From Cadophora sp. MPI-SDFR-AT-0126 (Eukaryota; Ascomycota; Leotiomycetes; Helotiales; Ploettnerulaceae): 64,000 nt of DNA. The stretch is from NCBI GenBank assembly GCA_020747065.1, contig JAGMVK010000008.1, positions 2,294,001 to 2,358,000 on the forward strand, in the 5' to 3' direction. The position numbers and the translations under genes are program-made. Below the pieces are notes generated by a model, which was not told the DNA's origin, did not search any database, and saw nothing but the letters and a program-made list of their open reading frames with translations. Of the stretch, positions 46,790-60,708 are shown in pieces (the first letter of the stretch is position 1; the number at the start of each line of letters is the position of its first letter).

Positions 46790-48488
46790 ATGGCGCGTCC
46801 ATTATCAATTTCAGGAAACCTGTGCCCCGGCAGCCAAGTTCCCGTTCGAACGAGGAAGTCAAAACCGAAGACAAGAACAGGATGCCTCACCTGCAAGTAA
46901 GTGTATGAACTCATGCTTTATGATGTAGTTGTTACTGAAAATTACCAGAGTTCGCCATGTAAAATGTGGAGAAGAAAGGCCATCATGCCATCGATGCCTG
47001 AAATTTGGTGTCAAGTGCGAAGGGTACCGACCTGCTCATAACGATATACCACCGCGCTCCAAAACCCGCCCATTATATCCCAAGTCTTCTCCATCCAAAC
47101 TCCCTCTTACCATTTCATTGTTCAAGTCACCATTCGCCGATGAGGAAGAGCACCAGTACTATGATGTATTCTGTACCCGGACGAGCGTCGAGATACTTCC
47201 GGGCTTTGACATCGGAAGGACTCGCCAGATGCTCTTGCAAGCTTGTTACACTCATGCATCGATTCGGCATTGTATCATCGCTATTGGAGCACTTGATAAA
47301 ACATCTTCGATTGCTCGACATTTTGAGCGGCCGTCGCTAGATAGTCTGGAATGGACAGTCAAAGCAAACAGACATCATAAAGTAGCTTTGAAGCAGTACT
47401 CGAAGGCGATCGGACTAATGAGTGAAGGTGCTTTGCGTCGTCCATTGGATCTTCGTACCACGCTGCTGACTTCATTACTCGTCTTGTGTTTTGAAGCTTG
47501 GAACGGCAATCTCCAACTCGCAGTCCAACAAATCCACATATGCATCAAGCTCATTATGGAATGGAAAGCAAGGCACGGCAGCGTCAACAACTCGGGGCTG
47601 TCTCCTCAGCCAACAGTCGTGGAAAGCGAACTGATTCAGATATTCTGTCGCCTAGCAATTCAAGTCACTTTCTTCAGCCCAGCAGAGTCAACGGCCGTAT
47701 CAGAAGCGCGAACACTTCTTGGAACAGAAGGACGTACTCTTGTCAGCTCGATGCCCGAATCATTCTCCGACCTCAAAGAAGCGGAACTGTACAACCAAGG
47801 GCTCATGAGACAAGGAGTCCACTTCGTGCAATCCAACCCACCATCTCTCTACGTGAATGTATCTCGGGAGGAGATTGCTCCTTCGATAATAGCAGAGCAA
47901 GAAGAAATCCAGACCAACGCGCTCAGATGGCTCCAGATCTTCGAAAAGCTGAAGAGAAATGTGGCGCCCGGCCGGGAAGTACGGTTTGCCAGAGCCATGC
48001 AACTACAGATGATTACTGGTTATGTGTGTACGTCTGTCACATTGTCAGCGGACGAAACGATACACGATCCATACACGGACTTCTACGGTCAAGTGGTAGA
48101 TCTTGCTGGGGAGATACTGAACGATGCTTCTCTGTCGCAAGATTTGCAAGCTACGAATTACAGTTTTGACAACAGAGTTATTTTGCCTGTATGGCTGGCG
48201 GGAGTAAGGTGTCGTGATAGTTCGGTCCGCAACAGGGCCATTGAATTGATGGAGAGATTCCCGAGGAGGGAGGGGATTTGGGATAGCATTTGTGCTGCGA
48301 AGATGGTGAGATGGGTTTCGGAGCTGGAAAATCAGTTCAGTGAGGATGGTTTTATTCCGGGCTGGGCAAGGGTGTATGGGTTGAGGTGGACAACGGATTT
48401 GGAGAATAAGACTGCTTCTCTGGCTTGTGATCAGAGAATTTCTCGGCATTCGAAACCTGTTGTTTTGCGAAAGATGATAGCTTGGTGA
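46790..48488 (+). CDS. Zn2Cys6 transcription factor, N-terminal finger
   Basis: Regulator of 548 residues, exons 46790-46896 and 46949-48488. The 52-nt intron falls inside the finger, the usual place for this class. The finger reads TGCLTCKVRHVKCGEERPSC then HRCLKFGVKCEGY, with all six cysteines and the Lys/Arg-rich loop. The following region has YYDVFCTRTSVEILPGFD and HASIRHCIIAIGALDKTSS, typical of the sequence after the finger in this group. Downstream, SLLVLCFEAWNGNLQLAVQQ and a helical remainder lack a named regulatory domain. It is divergent from the PsiD-like gene and upstream of the SDR, so control of both is a reasonable but unproven guess. Confidence 0.92.
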
Positions 48489-49015
48489 TCTTTTGAGCGA
48501 GGATCTAACATCTTCTACGGTACGGAGTACAATTGTCCGATCAGCTATTTGTGGATCTCGAATCAGAATGAGACTGCCGAGACATTTTCCATAATTACCA
48601 ATAGAGAACCTACTTCATGCAGAAAAAGCTGGTCTCGAGGACCTGAAGCCAAGCCTGTTGCCCTCTAAGCGAGGAAAGCACCGCGTGAATGCTTGATTAC
48701 ATCTAGAATCCATGCAAATGTGAGGCGCTGTTATGCAGCTAAGCGATCATGGTCTCGGAAAAGAATAGTTAGGATGTGATCAATTTCATGGCTCTGCAAT
48801 TCAATAGGGCAGGTCGTATGTTTCATCCCTTTCTGGACTATTTAGGTTCGAGCTAGTCTATCGTACATCGTATATAACTTAGCTGCTTCCTTACAATTGA
48901 GGTTGTAAGGTCATTCAATCTCTGCGTTTCTAGCTCCAAGGTGCCCAAGAGATCAGAGTACTCACTTCCACCCTTGAACGCCACTCAACCGGAACAGCTT
49001 GGTACATTAATCGAA
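48489..49015. other. Intergenic / SDR promoter
   Basis: 527 bases without a supported gene. A TATATAA element lies near 48871, about 145 bases before the SDR start. Confidence 0.45.
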
Positions 49016-50000
49016 ATGGCAGGAGCGGTTGATCCAGACATGTACACAAGGCCTTTCCAGCTCACCAAATCAATGCATCGTGACCCATACAATGAAATCC
49101 TCCCAACCAACCCCGCCAATTCCCAGCAAGACAAAATCATTATTATCACAGGGGCATATGGAGGCATTGGCTCGGTAAGCTCTGTGCACACATCTCCCTG
49201 GAGCAGCAGTCTCACATAAACATCAGGCCACAGCTTCAGTATGGGCTCAAGCAGGAGCTTCAGTCGTCCTGACTGGTCGCAACGCAGATAAACTGGCCGA
49301 AATCGAGCAAAAGACGAAAAAAGTCGCTGCTGATTCCAAATCCTCAGCAACAATCCTCAGGGTTCCAGTAGATGTCAGCATCGAATCTGATGTCCAAAAC
49401 CTCTACACCAAAATCCAAGAAGTTTTCGGCCGTCCAGCAGATATTCTCATCAACAACGCCGGCCCAACAGGCCCCATCGGTCCCTCAGCTCAAGTCCCCT
49501 GGACCGGTTTCACAGAAGTCGTCAATGCGCACTTCCTCGGCGCAGTGCTCATGTCAAGGTACTTCATCAACAGCCAACCCGCGCCAGCTGACCCCGTTGG
49601 AACGATCATATACATCAGCTCAATCATGACTGGTCAGATCACCCCTAACTTCGCCGCATATGCGATTTCCAAGTTAGCAGGTCAGAGCTTCACGGAGTAT
49701 CTGGATGCTGAGTATCCTCGCCTGAGAACTTTTACCCTTTCGCCGGGAATTACGGAGACGGGGATGACGAACGAGCTTTTTAGGCCGTTTGCGAAAGATG
49801 ATGTGAGGATGGTCGGGATGATGGCCTTATATCTGGTGCAGGAGAGAGCTGATTTCTTGAGGGGTGGATTTATGAGTATCAATTGGGATGTGAAAGAGAT
49901 GGAGGAGAATAGGGAGGAGATTAGGGAGAAGAAGTTGGTGAAATTGGGATGGATTCCGGCTCAGTTGGGGGAAGGTGGACATCCGTTCGGAACAGGATGA
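49016..50000 (+). CDS. Short-chain dehydrogenase/reductase
   Basis: NAD(P)-dependent oxidoreductase with a Rossmann fold. Exons 49016-49174 and 49227-50000 give 310 residues from the first ATG of the open frame; the same frame is open further upstream but without another ATG. Motifs: IIIITGAYGGIGSATASVWA (TGxxxGxG, split by the intron), VVLTGRNADKLAEIE with Arg after the second strand (suggesting NADPH), DILINNAGP (NNAG), YISSIMTG with the catalytic Ser, and YAISKLAGQSF (YxxxK). A PG-based loop follows (LSPGITETGM). A ~38-residue leader with MYTRPFQLTKSMHRDPYNE precedes the fold and resembles fungal SDRs that act on ketones or sugars, but substrate is not readable. Confidence 0.93.
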
Positions 50001-50625
50001 GTTCAATAGGCGTTGATTGAGGTACATATTATCTGTTTTGTCGGACTTCAGTAGGCTTAATGAAAGAGATCGAGGGGTTGAGCAGGGTCTTGAGGCATTC
50101 GGTACAAATTTCATTGATCAGTAATCATGCTCGACAATATCATCACATCGTCCAATCAACCGAGCCGAGCTCGAATAAACACCGACCAAGCTGGGAAATT
50201 GTCGGGGTTTGAACGATAATGCCGGCATTCATAGTGACAAAAATTTGAAAGTGAAACATCAGTTCAATAGTATCAGTGTTATAGCGATGACGCTTTCTTG
50301 CCATTCTTACCTGAATACCTCACCCGCTACCATCGCGGGGTATGGCTGACAGGGATTGCAGAGGCAGCCTGCGCCCCCATGGGTCTGCATAAGGGCTTGA
50401 CCAGGGCGACTAATCAACTCACTGCCAGCCTCCAATCACACCAAGAAATTATCTCCGTTCTCTCCTCCTACACATTTCCTCTATTCCGGCATTTGATCAG
50501 CACCTTCTAATCACAATGCTTCCTTGTTCTCAAGTATGCGGCTGTAGTATGCTTAGCAAGCACCTGCTGCTATTGGGTTTATCATTGGGTTCTTGACCCT
50601 AAAATGTGATTTTGCGTAGACAATT
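50001..50625. other. Intergenic, carbonic anhydrase promoter
   Basis: 625 bases without a convincing ORF. The frame at 50298-50510 has no domain. Confidence 0.45.
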
Positions 50626-51649
50626 ATGTTCGGACGTAAGAGTCCTGCTGTTGCTAGAAGTGTATTTAATAGTCTAGATACTCCTCGTGGACTTGGTTCT
50701 TCATTCCATCATCAACAACTTCAAATTCGTTCATCCCAGACTTCTTTACTTCACTCACATTCAACAAGCAGAACTTCAGACCAAACATACATTCGATCAA
50801 TCCATACCAATCCTCAACCACAATCCGACTTGACTTCATCAAACGGCAAAATGGGCATCACAGGACCTCTCGCTGAGATGCTGGCTCGCAACAAGTGAGT
50901 TTGCATATTGACAAGACTTATCTCAACATGGTCTGACAACAGACAGCAAAAATGCCGAGACCTATCAAGCACCACCTCCGCTCATGAAGATGGTCGAGCA
51001 GATGAGAACTACCAAACAAGGTGTGGTGGTCTTGTCTTGTTCGGATCCTCGCTTGAATCCATACCAAGTGTTGGGTCTTGATGCAACACTCAGTAAGTGC
51101 TTCCCAAACTCAACAATAAGACGAGATGATGTTGGACTCTTGACTAATTTCTAACAGAGGCTACAATGGTGCGCAACGCTGGAGGCCGAGTCTTCGACGC
51201 AATCCGAACATTGGCCGTGCTTCAAACCATCGGAAATCCAGGGACCATCGTCGTCATGCATCACACCGGTAAGTCCCAAATTGCGTTCGAGCTCTGAGTC
51301 CAGAGTAAAAACAAGATCCAGTGTACTAACATCCCTCAGATTGCGGAATGACACACTTCCATGACTCTGCCATTAAGAAAGCACTCATTGATCTCGCGCC
51401 CGAGGAAGAAAAGGCCATTCAGGGCTCGAAGTTTGGGGAGATTACTGGCTCGTGAGTGTCCTCTCCTTATATTACGGTAGAGATCTGTAGCTGACATTGT
51501 ATGATAGTATCGAAGAAAGTGTCCTTGAAGATCTTGCACTTCTCAGGGCTTCGCCGTTGATCAAGAAGGATACGCAGATTGTTGGTCTGAAATATGATAT
51601 CCATACCGGTGTTTTGACTCAGGTGCATGAGAACAAGAACGAACTGTAG
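50626..51649 (+). CDS. Beta-class carbonic anhydrase, likely mitochondrial and possibly dual-targeted
   Basis: Zinc enzyme interconverting CO2 and bicarbonate. Exons 50626-50894, 50947-51092, 51158-51268, 51340-51451 and 51508-51649 give 259 residues. Zinc ligands are visible: Cys in VVVLSCSDPRLNPYQV (with the Asp-Arg dyad) and His plus Cys in MHHTDCGMTHF. VRNAGGRVFDAIRTLAVLQ is the usual helix. The first ~75 residues are rich in Ser, Arg, Gln and His and free of acidic clusters, as in a mitochondrial presequence. A second ATG starts MGITGPLAEMLARN just before the catalytic core, so a shorter cytosolic form could arise from alternative initiation. It belongs to the compact beta group with short C-terminal part (ends VHENKNEL). 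Confidence 0.93.
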
Positions 51650-52143
51650 AAAGTTTGAGATTTCAAAGAGTTACCAAGACGCGTGTATTATTAGATTTGA
51701 TTTCAATGAATAGGAGAAGATTATCTGGTTTACTTCCGTCCGGTGAAACTTTGATACAGAATTTCGAGTACGATCATTACGAGCAGTAAATGCTTCTTCT
51801 TTGCTTATAGAAAGTTCACGAGCTTAGATTGTACCCCGGAAGCCTCAAGATCATTTCTTCTGGCTATCAAGTTCAAGGCAATCGACACGCAGGTGCGATC
51901 TTGGTTCGTGTAACTCTGAAAGCCAATGATATTGATGCGGCCCCCACGAATACCAGTGAGCCAAGCCTCATTGAAATCAACCTCAAGATCAGCCTCACGA
52001 GGCTGCGTCCAGGTCAACCTCATAAATCCAGAACAGCCCACAGATATTTCTCTTCCATTCTTCATTCCAAGCTCACTGGACCTTTTATAATCCCATTCAA
52101 CCTTTAAACTCGACTGGGAGCAAGAAGTCGCGAAGAAGTGACG
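51650..52143. other. Intergenic
   Basis: 494 bases. Opposing frames at 51805-52107 are open on both strands but carry no domain. No repeat recognised. Confidence 0.45.
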
Positions 52144-54118
52144 ATGCCGACTACATCGCGGGATCTCGAGGCTTTGGTGGAGCCGGCTTCGCGGTCTCCA
52201 TCGAAGGGGGCGGTGACAATACCACGTCAGAAATTGAGAGAACTTGTGCAGATGCTTGCATATTCTGTTTCGATACTTCGGAATGTTATCGAACTTGATG
52301 ACAATCCACAGCCTAGCGATGATAGCGTGGGAGCTTCGAAGCGGTGGAGTATTGCGATCCCACAGCCTGACGAAGTGATAGACGCGCCGGAATCTGCTGC
52401 TGCCGAGGCCGGAGATGCGGACGAGAATGGTGATGACATCGATGACAGTGAGTGTGTTGGAAGGCTGGGAACCAGGTGTCGCTTCGCCTGAAGAAATCGC
52501 AGCCCTAAGAGTAGAGAATATGAAAGCTCTTGAAGGTATTCGGTTGAGTCTCCTCTGCTGAAGTAAATCATTGCTAAAAAAAAAATATAAAAAAAGGCAT
52601 AGAACTTCGGGCTCCCGAGGGTGCGAGCAAGAACATTAGTCTCGATCCGTGGAAATGCTTGGGTTTCATTAATTGGGGGCATCTTTGGAATGATGCACTC
52701 CATGGGACGATCTTACCCGATGTCGATCCCGCAGAGATATCCATGGTACCTCCCATCGTTCGGCATCTCCTTGATGAACCCGAAATCCGGACTATTGTAC
52801 AGAAAAAGCTGTTCTATGGATTCTCCCGTTGGTGGTGGAACAGGTACCGGAACTCAGGCTCGGCACGGTTTGGCCGAGGGCCACTCGATATGGGGCCGTG
52901 GATTGCACTCATTGGGATGCGTCTCACAGGATACCGGAATGCCGGCTGGGTAGACCACAACATCCGAAGCAGCAAGTCTGCGGAGGTAGTCCACATGGAA
53001 ATACTCCAATTGCTGTTGGACTTACCCTCAATATCAGCAAAGGAGAATATCGAAAACAAGCGAGAAATAGAAGGTTTATTCTGGGGAGAATCTATAACGG
53101 TAGGGCAAGTACTAAATCAGTGCTATCGTCTGGCAATTCTGGAAAGACCAAGACGGAAAGACTGGAAAACTTACCAGTGGCATACTGCAGAGCTAATTAG
53201 AACTTTGGAAACTTTTAACCTGTGGCATAAAGTACGTGATTATGATCCATTCGAGAATATGCAATCGATCGAAGAACTTGCGAGGATCAAGTTATCAGCA
53301 CTTTGGCTCGCCAGCTACGTTGACTGCGATACTACATCAAACCCGTCATCGAAAGTTGAGATCTTCCAATGCCGGGAGCTGAGTCTCGAAATGCTTCGAA
53401 AAGTCGGAAATCTAGATATTCAATGGACCGACTATATTACGGAACATCTGGAGCTGGACATTGAATACTCTATTGTCAAGATTTTCTGGTTTGGTTTTGC
53501 AGCCAAAGCGTGTCCAATTACCCAGTATGTTTAACCTCGTCCGGTTTTTGTTGTATTCTACTGATCCCCGACAGCATTGGCTGTAAGGATTACAATTTGA
53601 AGGGGTGCCATGACTTTCATCCTAACCTAAGTCCAATTTTTGGAGAGCTTTCGGAGACGTATTCTTGATTGTTTCGCTCTCAACAGGACAAGCGTCAAGA
53701 AAACATGATTCAGTATGGACTGCTGCCCGTTCCTCAGTGGCTGAAGGCTTTCTACGTTAGTGAACATGGCACCTTGTCTGCCGAGGAGGCGCCGAATATG
53801 TCATACTTCCTTCGAGATGGCATGCCTCGCGTCAGTGATATCGAGTATCATCTGGACTACATCGACGTGAAGCTACCACTTACTCAGCTGTTTGAGAAGT
53901 ATAAAATATGGAGGGATCGTCTCAGACAGCTGAAAGCATACATGGACAGCCAAAAACCTGGCGGGATCCGAGGACTTTGGGCAGACAAACGGGACAGCCA
54001 TCAGTGGTACACGTTCTGGGCAGTGATCATTGTTGGGGGTGCCAGTGTCATTCTGTCCGTTCCGGGACTTATGGTATCGATCGTTCAGACAGTTGGGACT
54101 TTCAAAGGTCTGGAATAA
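52144..54118 (+). CDS. Uncharacterised fungal protein with C-terminal membrane helix; in-frame stop
   Basis: Exons 52144-52447, 52503-52535, 52597-53524 and from 53575 read continuously. The N terminus has a helix (KLRELVQMLAYSVSILRNVI) and an acidic linker. Then DPWKCLGFINWGHLWNDALH, GFSRWWWNRYRNSGSARFGR, YQWHTAELIRTLETFNLWHK and IGCKDYNLKGCHDFHPNLSP. At 53666-53668 a TGA interrupts this frame; the same frame then continues for 149 codons (SQQDKRQENMIQYGLLPVPQ and on to VPGLMVSIVQTVGTFKGLE) with a clear membrane segment near the end, IIVGGASVILSVPGLMV. I found no intron that removes the TGA and keeps frame. It may be a nonsense mutation, an error, or a gene truly ending there with a separate downstream ORF. 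No family recognised. Confidence 0.6.
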
Positions 54119-54580
54119 ATGAAGGACTAGTCCGCGGGTCAAATGTGGAACCATCGTTGTGTATGTGCTAAAGAAAGAAAAAAAATATCAACAGATACAG
54201 AGTCTTTCTAATGTAATGCGATAAGAAATATTCATCATGATCAAAAAGACGTCTCTGAAAGCTGGGCTGCTTAGCACACGGGTGGGAGTAACATAATAGA
54301 CAAGGAGAGCGTGGATAAGATCTGTACCGGGCGGATCGTGTTCACTTGAACTACAAATATTCCGTATGAACGAACTCGTAAATATTTCATAAAGCAGAAA
54401 CATAGCAGCGCTTTCTTGAGTCGTAGAGGTCGTATATTGAGCAGTCTCCCGAACGTAGACGCATCTGCCAGTACCGACCGACCGTAGTCGTTCCCTGATA
54501 TCGATTCCATCAACGCCGTTTCTCCATGCTTATCATACCATCAGATCCTCATATGCCGTATGCAGAAAATACCGCGTGTT
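54119..54580. other. Convergent intergenic
   Basis: 462 bases between the unknown gene and the TMA7 3' end. No gene supported. Confidence 0.5.
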
Positions 54581-54896
54581 TCATTTCTTGCCGCTCTTCT
54601 TGATGCCCTGGGAACCGGTGTTGAGGGGTCCTTTGCTGCCTTTGGTTTTTGCGGCAAGCTCAGCCTTGGCCTTCGCGTCTGTCCATTTTTGTTAGCATGA
54701 ATCTGCAGAAAAGCAGATTTGCAGATCTTACCAGCCTTTTGCTTCTCTTGGAAAGCCTTATCCTCGTCATCCAACTCTGCCTTTGGGGCCTTCTTTGGTT
54801 GCTTCAAAGGCTTAGCCTTGCCACCTAAAAGATGTCAGTACGGCAACTCGAACTATAGCCGAAAGCCCACATACCAGCTCTGTCCGTTCCACCCAT
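54581..54896 (-). CDS. tma7: Translation machinery-associated protein TMA7
   Basis: Small ribosome-associated protein (coiled-coil domain-containing 72 family). Three tiny exons, 54875-54896, 54732-54824 and 54581-54678, give 70 residues with consistent phases. The sequence runs MGGTDRAGGKAKPLKQPKK, APKAELDDEDKAFQEKQKA, DAKAKAELAAKTKGSKGPLN and TGSQGIKKSGKK. The acidic-aromatic core (DDEDKAFQEKQK) and the C-terminal GPL-TG-GIKKSGKK are the family signatures. Length fits (about 64 in yeast). The introns make it easy to miss. It is divergent from PRP4, with 429 bp between starts. Confidence 0.96.
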
Positions 54897-55325
54897 GGTG
54901 ATGTATTGAGAGGAGGTTCGAAGACGGTTCTTATTGACTTTGCAGTGGCCGTGGAATGTCGAGATGATGTGTCGTGGGATGTCTGTGAGATTCCTTGGAG
55001 GGGTCTGATTTTTGGATAATCCCACCTTGAGGTACTAGACCAGAATAGGCCTAGTCGATATCAAAAGGCTGGAGAAGATCGCGGCTCCCATCAGTCACAC
55101 TAAGGTACTTCTACCAACATTCAAACAATCGCATACATCACATTTCAACACAGCGACCATTTCAAGTCCTTATCCAAAGATCTGCTAGACGATGCGCTGA
55201 GATCGGAGAAGCGTGACGATAGACTCCCGGTTGGGCCTTCTTACATTGAGATAACTCTGTCTGAGCCTTGCTAACCCACCTCTTCAATCACCAGGCAGGG
55301 ATCTATTGGTGATACTGCAGCCAAG
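54897..55325. promoter_or_regulatory. Bidirectional promoter TMA7 / PRP4
   Basis: 429 bases between the start codons of two divergent housekeeping genes. No ORF. No clear TATA box, as is common for such genes. Confidence 0.6.
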
Positions 55326-58096
<2,771 letters not shown>

Positions 58097-59985
58097 GGTT
58101 TTGGTGGAACAGGTGAAGAACAGTTGATATGCTGTTGTGCATGGAGCCTACACTAGGTAGTATTTTGGGCTGCAAAGATAATCATAGAGCAAGTCAAACA
58201 AATATTCCACCCCGAGCTAGAGAATAGACAATGCTCCTGTTACTTCTGATGGCGGTTCCATTTCCAGAAGTGTGTAGTTGTCCGCCCTTCGTGAGAGAAG
58301 TCTGAGCTAAATATAACTCTCAAGCTAGTCAGAACACCTGGACCATGTCGTCGCAGGTTCGAGATCTAGATCATGATATTTCTCGTTCAACCATCCGCTC
58401 CAAATGGTTGCTAAAACCTGCATCACGGACAGGTTGTTTGCACACTCTCATTCAAGCTCCAGGCGCCAGTGCAAGCCTCTCTTCTTGTGACATGAGTGCG
58501 TGGTCTGATCATTAGGTACTGAGTCGACGGAACCGACTATTCGTGGGCATATCTCTTCTCAATCAGCGTGGCTGCGTCAGGAGAGCGGGAGTGTGGTGGG
58601 TGTGTACTTGGGCGATTGATGTTTATGACTGCTGAAGAATATCTATCATCCAGTGATCAAGTCCGCTTTTTGAACCTATGCTTTTGATAGTAGACTTTAT
58701 TCATGGCACACCGTATTCCTTCTAGTAGATATCCTGCCTTCAGCTTTTTTGGGCTGGTTGTGATGATGATGAGGTTCTGGATAATGCCCAGTCGCTGTGT
58801 GGTGTGCAGCAGGTGGAAGTTCGCCAGACGCAGGGATGGGAGTGAGATTAGTAGACTTTTTTGGTTTAGGCTCCGGCCCTGAATTAAGATCTTATACGTG
58901 CATATTATCTCTTTGTTCTTGCTGCTTTCCAATGCGAGAGATGCCTGCGAGAAGGGTGTTCGGGTCCTCAACATCGGTCGACTCGCTTAATCTGTTAACG
59001 AAAAGGAGTGAGGTTCTGATTGGCAGCTGAATCTCGGCCATACGCTCACGAGATTCGAGAGTCGGGTCTTGTGAATCTAGTAATCTGTGAATTTTATCTC
59101 GTTAGTTTGTTTATCCAAAAGAAAAAAAAAAAAAAAAAAAACGTCCGTGTTGCCAGAAGAGAAATATCCCTTCGTAAACTAAACTATCACTCCGTTGGAA
59201 TCAACCTCGGATCCTGTCCGATAAGACAGTGCCTCTTGCCCTCTTCTTTCACAACATGACATTCCTTGCATCGTAGTCATGATCAGATCGTCATATGGCT
59301 CTCCTGGGTCTTCTCGACAGACTCGTACAGGCTCGGCTTCCACTACATTGAGCTTATTCAGTGTTTCGCCACATCGTCAAATTACCCAAGCGAAGAGCGA
59401 AACCATCTCGGACTTCAATTCCAATCAACAGCACACTACAGATATCCGACAGTTTGGAGAGCGTTGCTTGCTGACGGTTTCGGAAACATCGTCACAGAGG
59501 GAGTGGTGTCTTCTTCAAACATGATCGGGCCAGGTTGGGGGAATTCTCCACTTATGTCTCTGATTCTGAGGCTGTAGGCCATTGGTAGTGATGAGTGAAG
59601 AAGCGGATTTGCCATGTAGGCTGGGTCTTGTTCTTTTAGCCCCGAGAAAGTAAGGTTGAGAGATTCCCAATAGAGTTGAACGCATAGTGATGCAGAACGT
59701 GGGAGTACCCAATATAGCTGGTGTTGAATGAATCCCAAAACTGCTATGAATTTGAAGGAACATAAAGTCGCTGAAAGATCTATTCGCAAATTGGTATCTG
59801 GTCATTACGCATCAACATCTTACACTCGCTGGCTCAGCTTTTGTCTTCCATCTCCTATTCAAGGTGTCCTGTCCGCCATATGTTCAAGTTCATGATAGAC
59901 CCTCGTTCCCTGCCACTACACACGAACTTCCCCATGATCACAAGAGTAAAAGCATTTCCTTAATTGTCTCCATCTCCATCTTCGA
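58097..59985. other. Intergenic, no gene supported
   Basis: 1.9 kb. Open frames at 58657-58974 and 59436-59805 appear random. An A20 run lies at 59122-59141. It probably contains the PRP4 3' UTR and the 3' flank of the Pro-rich gene. Confidence 0.45.
59122..59141 (+). repeat. Poly(A) run of 20
   Basis: Twenty A residues, preceded by CCAAAAG. Nothing upstream looks like a retroposed cDNA, so I treat it as a mononucleotide microsatellite. Confidence 0.85.
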
Positions 59986-60708
59986 TCAGAACATGTAGTA
60001 AGAAGCCGTTGGCAAAGGTGGTCCAGCCCAAAAACACCCACAGCAGTAATCACTACTGTCTCCTCTCTCCTGCTCTTCTTTCAATCTCCTCTGATTGATC
60101 TCATACTGCTCACAGGCATCCAAGTCAGCACCAGCTCGACCAGCCATGGGATCTCTCGTCTTCCCACGACTCCCTCCAGCAGTACATTGATTCCTCTCGG
60201 ATGCCGACGTCCAGTTCCATGGATTCCACGCAGCCCAGGAATTCAGGTTTGGATCGGGTTTAGACTTCGGCTTGGAAGCAGTGGTAGATATTGAGGCTAC
60301 CCGGGGCGTGTATTTGGGGAGCTCATGGAGTGAGGGCTGTGAAGTGGTTGACGGCGTGGGTGACGGTGAGCGTTTGTATGAGGGCGGCGGTGGTGGAAGC
60401 TCGGGTAGTGGGTGCGAGCCCAGAGGTGATTGCTGGATACTGAGAGTGGATGGCTTGTAAGTCGGCGGTGGCGCCGAATACATCGGTAACTGGGACGCCA
60501 TCATGTAGGGTTGGAAGGCAAAAGCTGACATCTCGTCTTGTGATCTAGACTGTTGTTTCTGTCTCGGATCCGATGTCGAGAATTCTGGATTTGAAGGCGC
60601 AGATGTCCTTGGTCTCTTTGGAGCAGGATCCTGTGATTCGAACGCGAAAAAGTTAGGAAAAAACGAGGCAAGTGGGAGGAATGCGGAGAATGATAAAGGA
60701 CTCGACAT
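59986..60708 (-). CDS. Proline-rich protein with cysteine cluster, unknown
   Basis: Intronless frame of 240 residues from the ATG at 60708; the frame extends further but without better start context. The N terminus is hydrophobic (MSSPLSFSAFLPLASFFPNF) and may be a signal anchor. The middle is Pro/Ser/Thr/Tyr-rich (PPPTYKP, ELPPPPPSYK) with PPxY-like motifs that could bind WW domains. Then SWAAWNPWNWTSASERNQC, a charged helix (CEQYEINQRRLKEEQERGD) and a short Cys-rich end (SDYCCGCFWAGPPLPTASYY). The C-terminal layout looks like a conserved fungal short domain, but I cannot name it. Confidence 0.6.
   Translation of the reverse strand: MSSPLSFSAFLPLASFFPNFFAFESQDPAPKRPRTSAPSNPEFSTSDPRQKQQSRSQDEMSAFAFQPYMMASQLPMYSAPPPTYKPSTLSIQQSPLGSHPLPELPPPPPSYKRSPSPTPSTTSQPSLHELPKYTPRVASISTTASKPKSKPDPNLNSWAAWNPWNWTSASERNQCTAGGSRGKTRDPMAGRAGADLDACEQYEINQRRLKEEQERGDSSDYCCGCFWAGPPLPTASYYMF

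Noticed and set aside
52441..52540. Suspected frameshift in the unknown membrane protein gene
   Set aside because: A 55-nt GTGAGT..CAG intron at 52448-52502 explains the frame change.
59122..59141. Poly(A) tail of a retroposed gene
   Set aside because: No coding remnant or target-site duplication was seen next to it.
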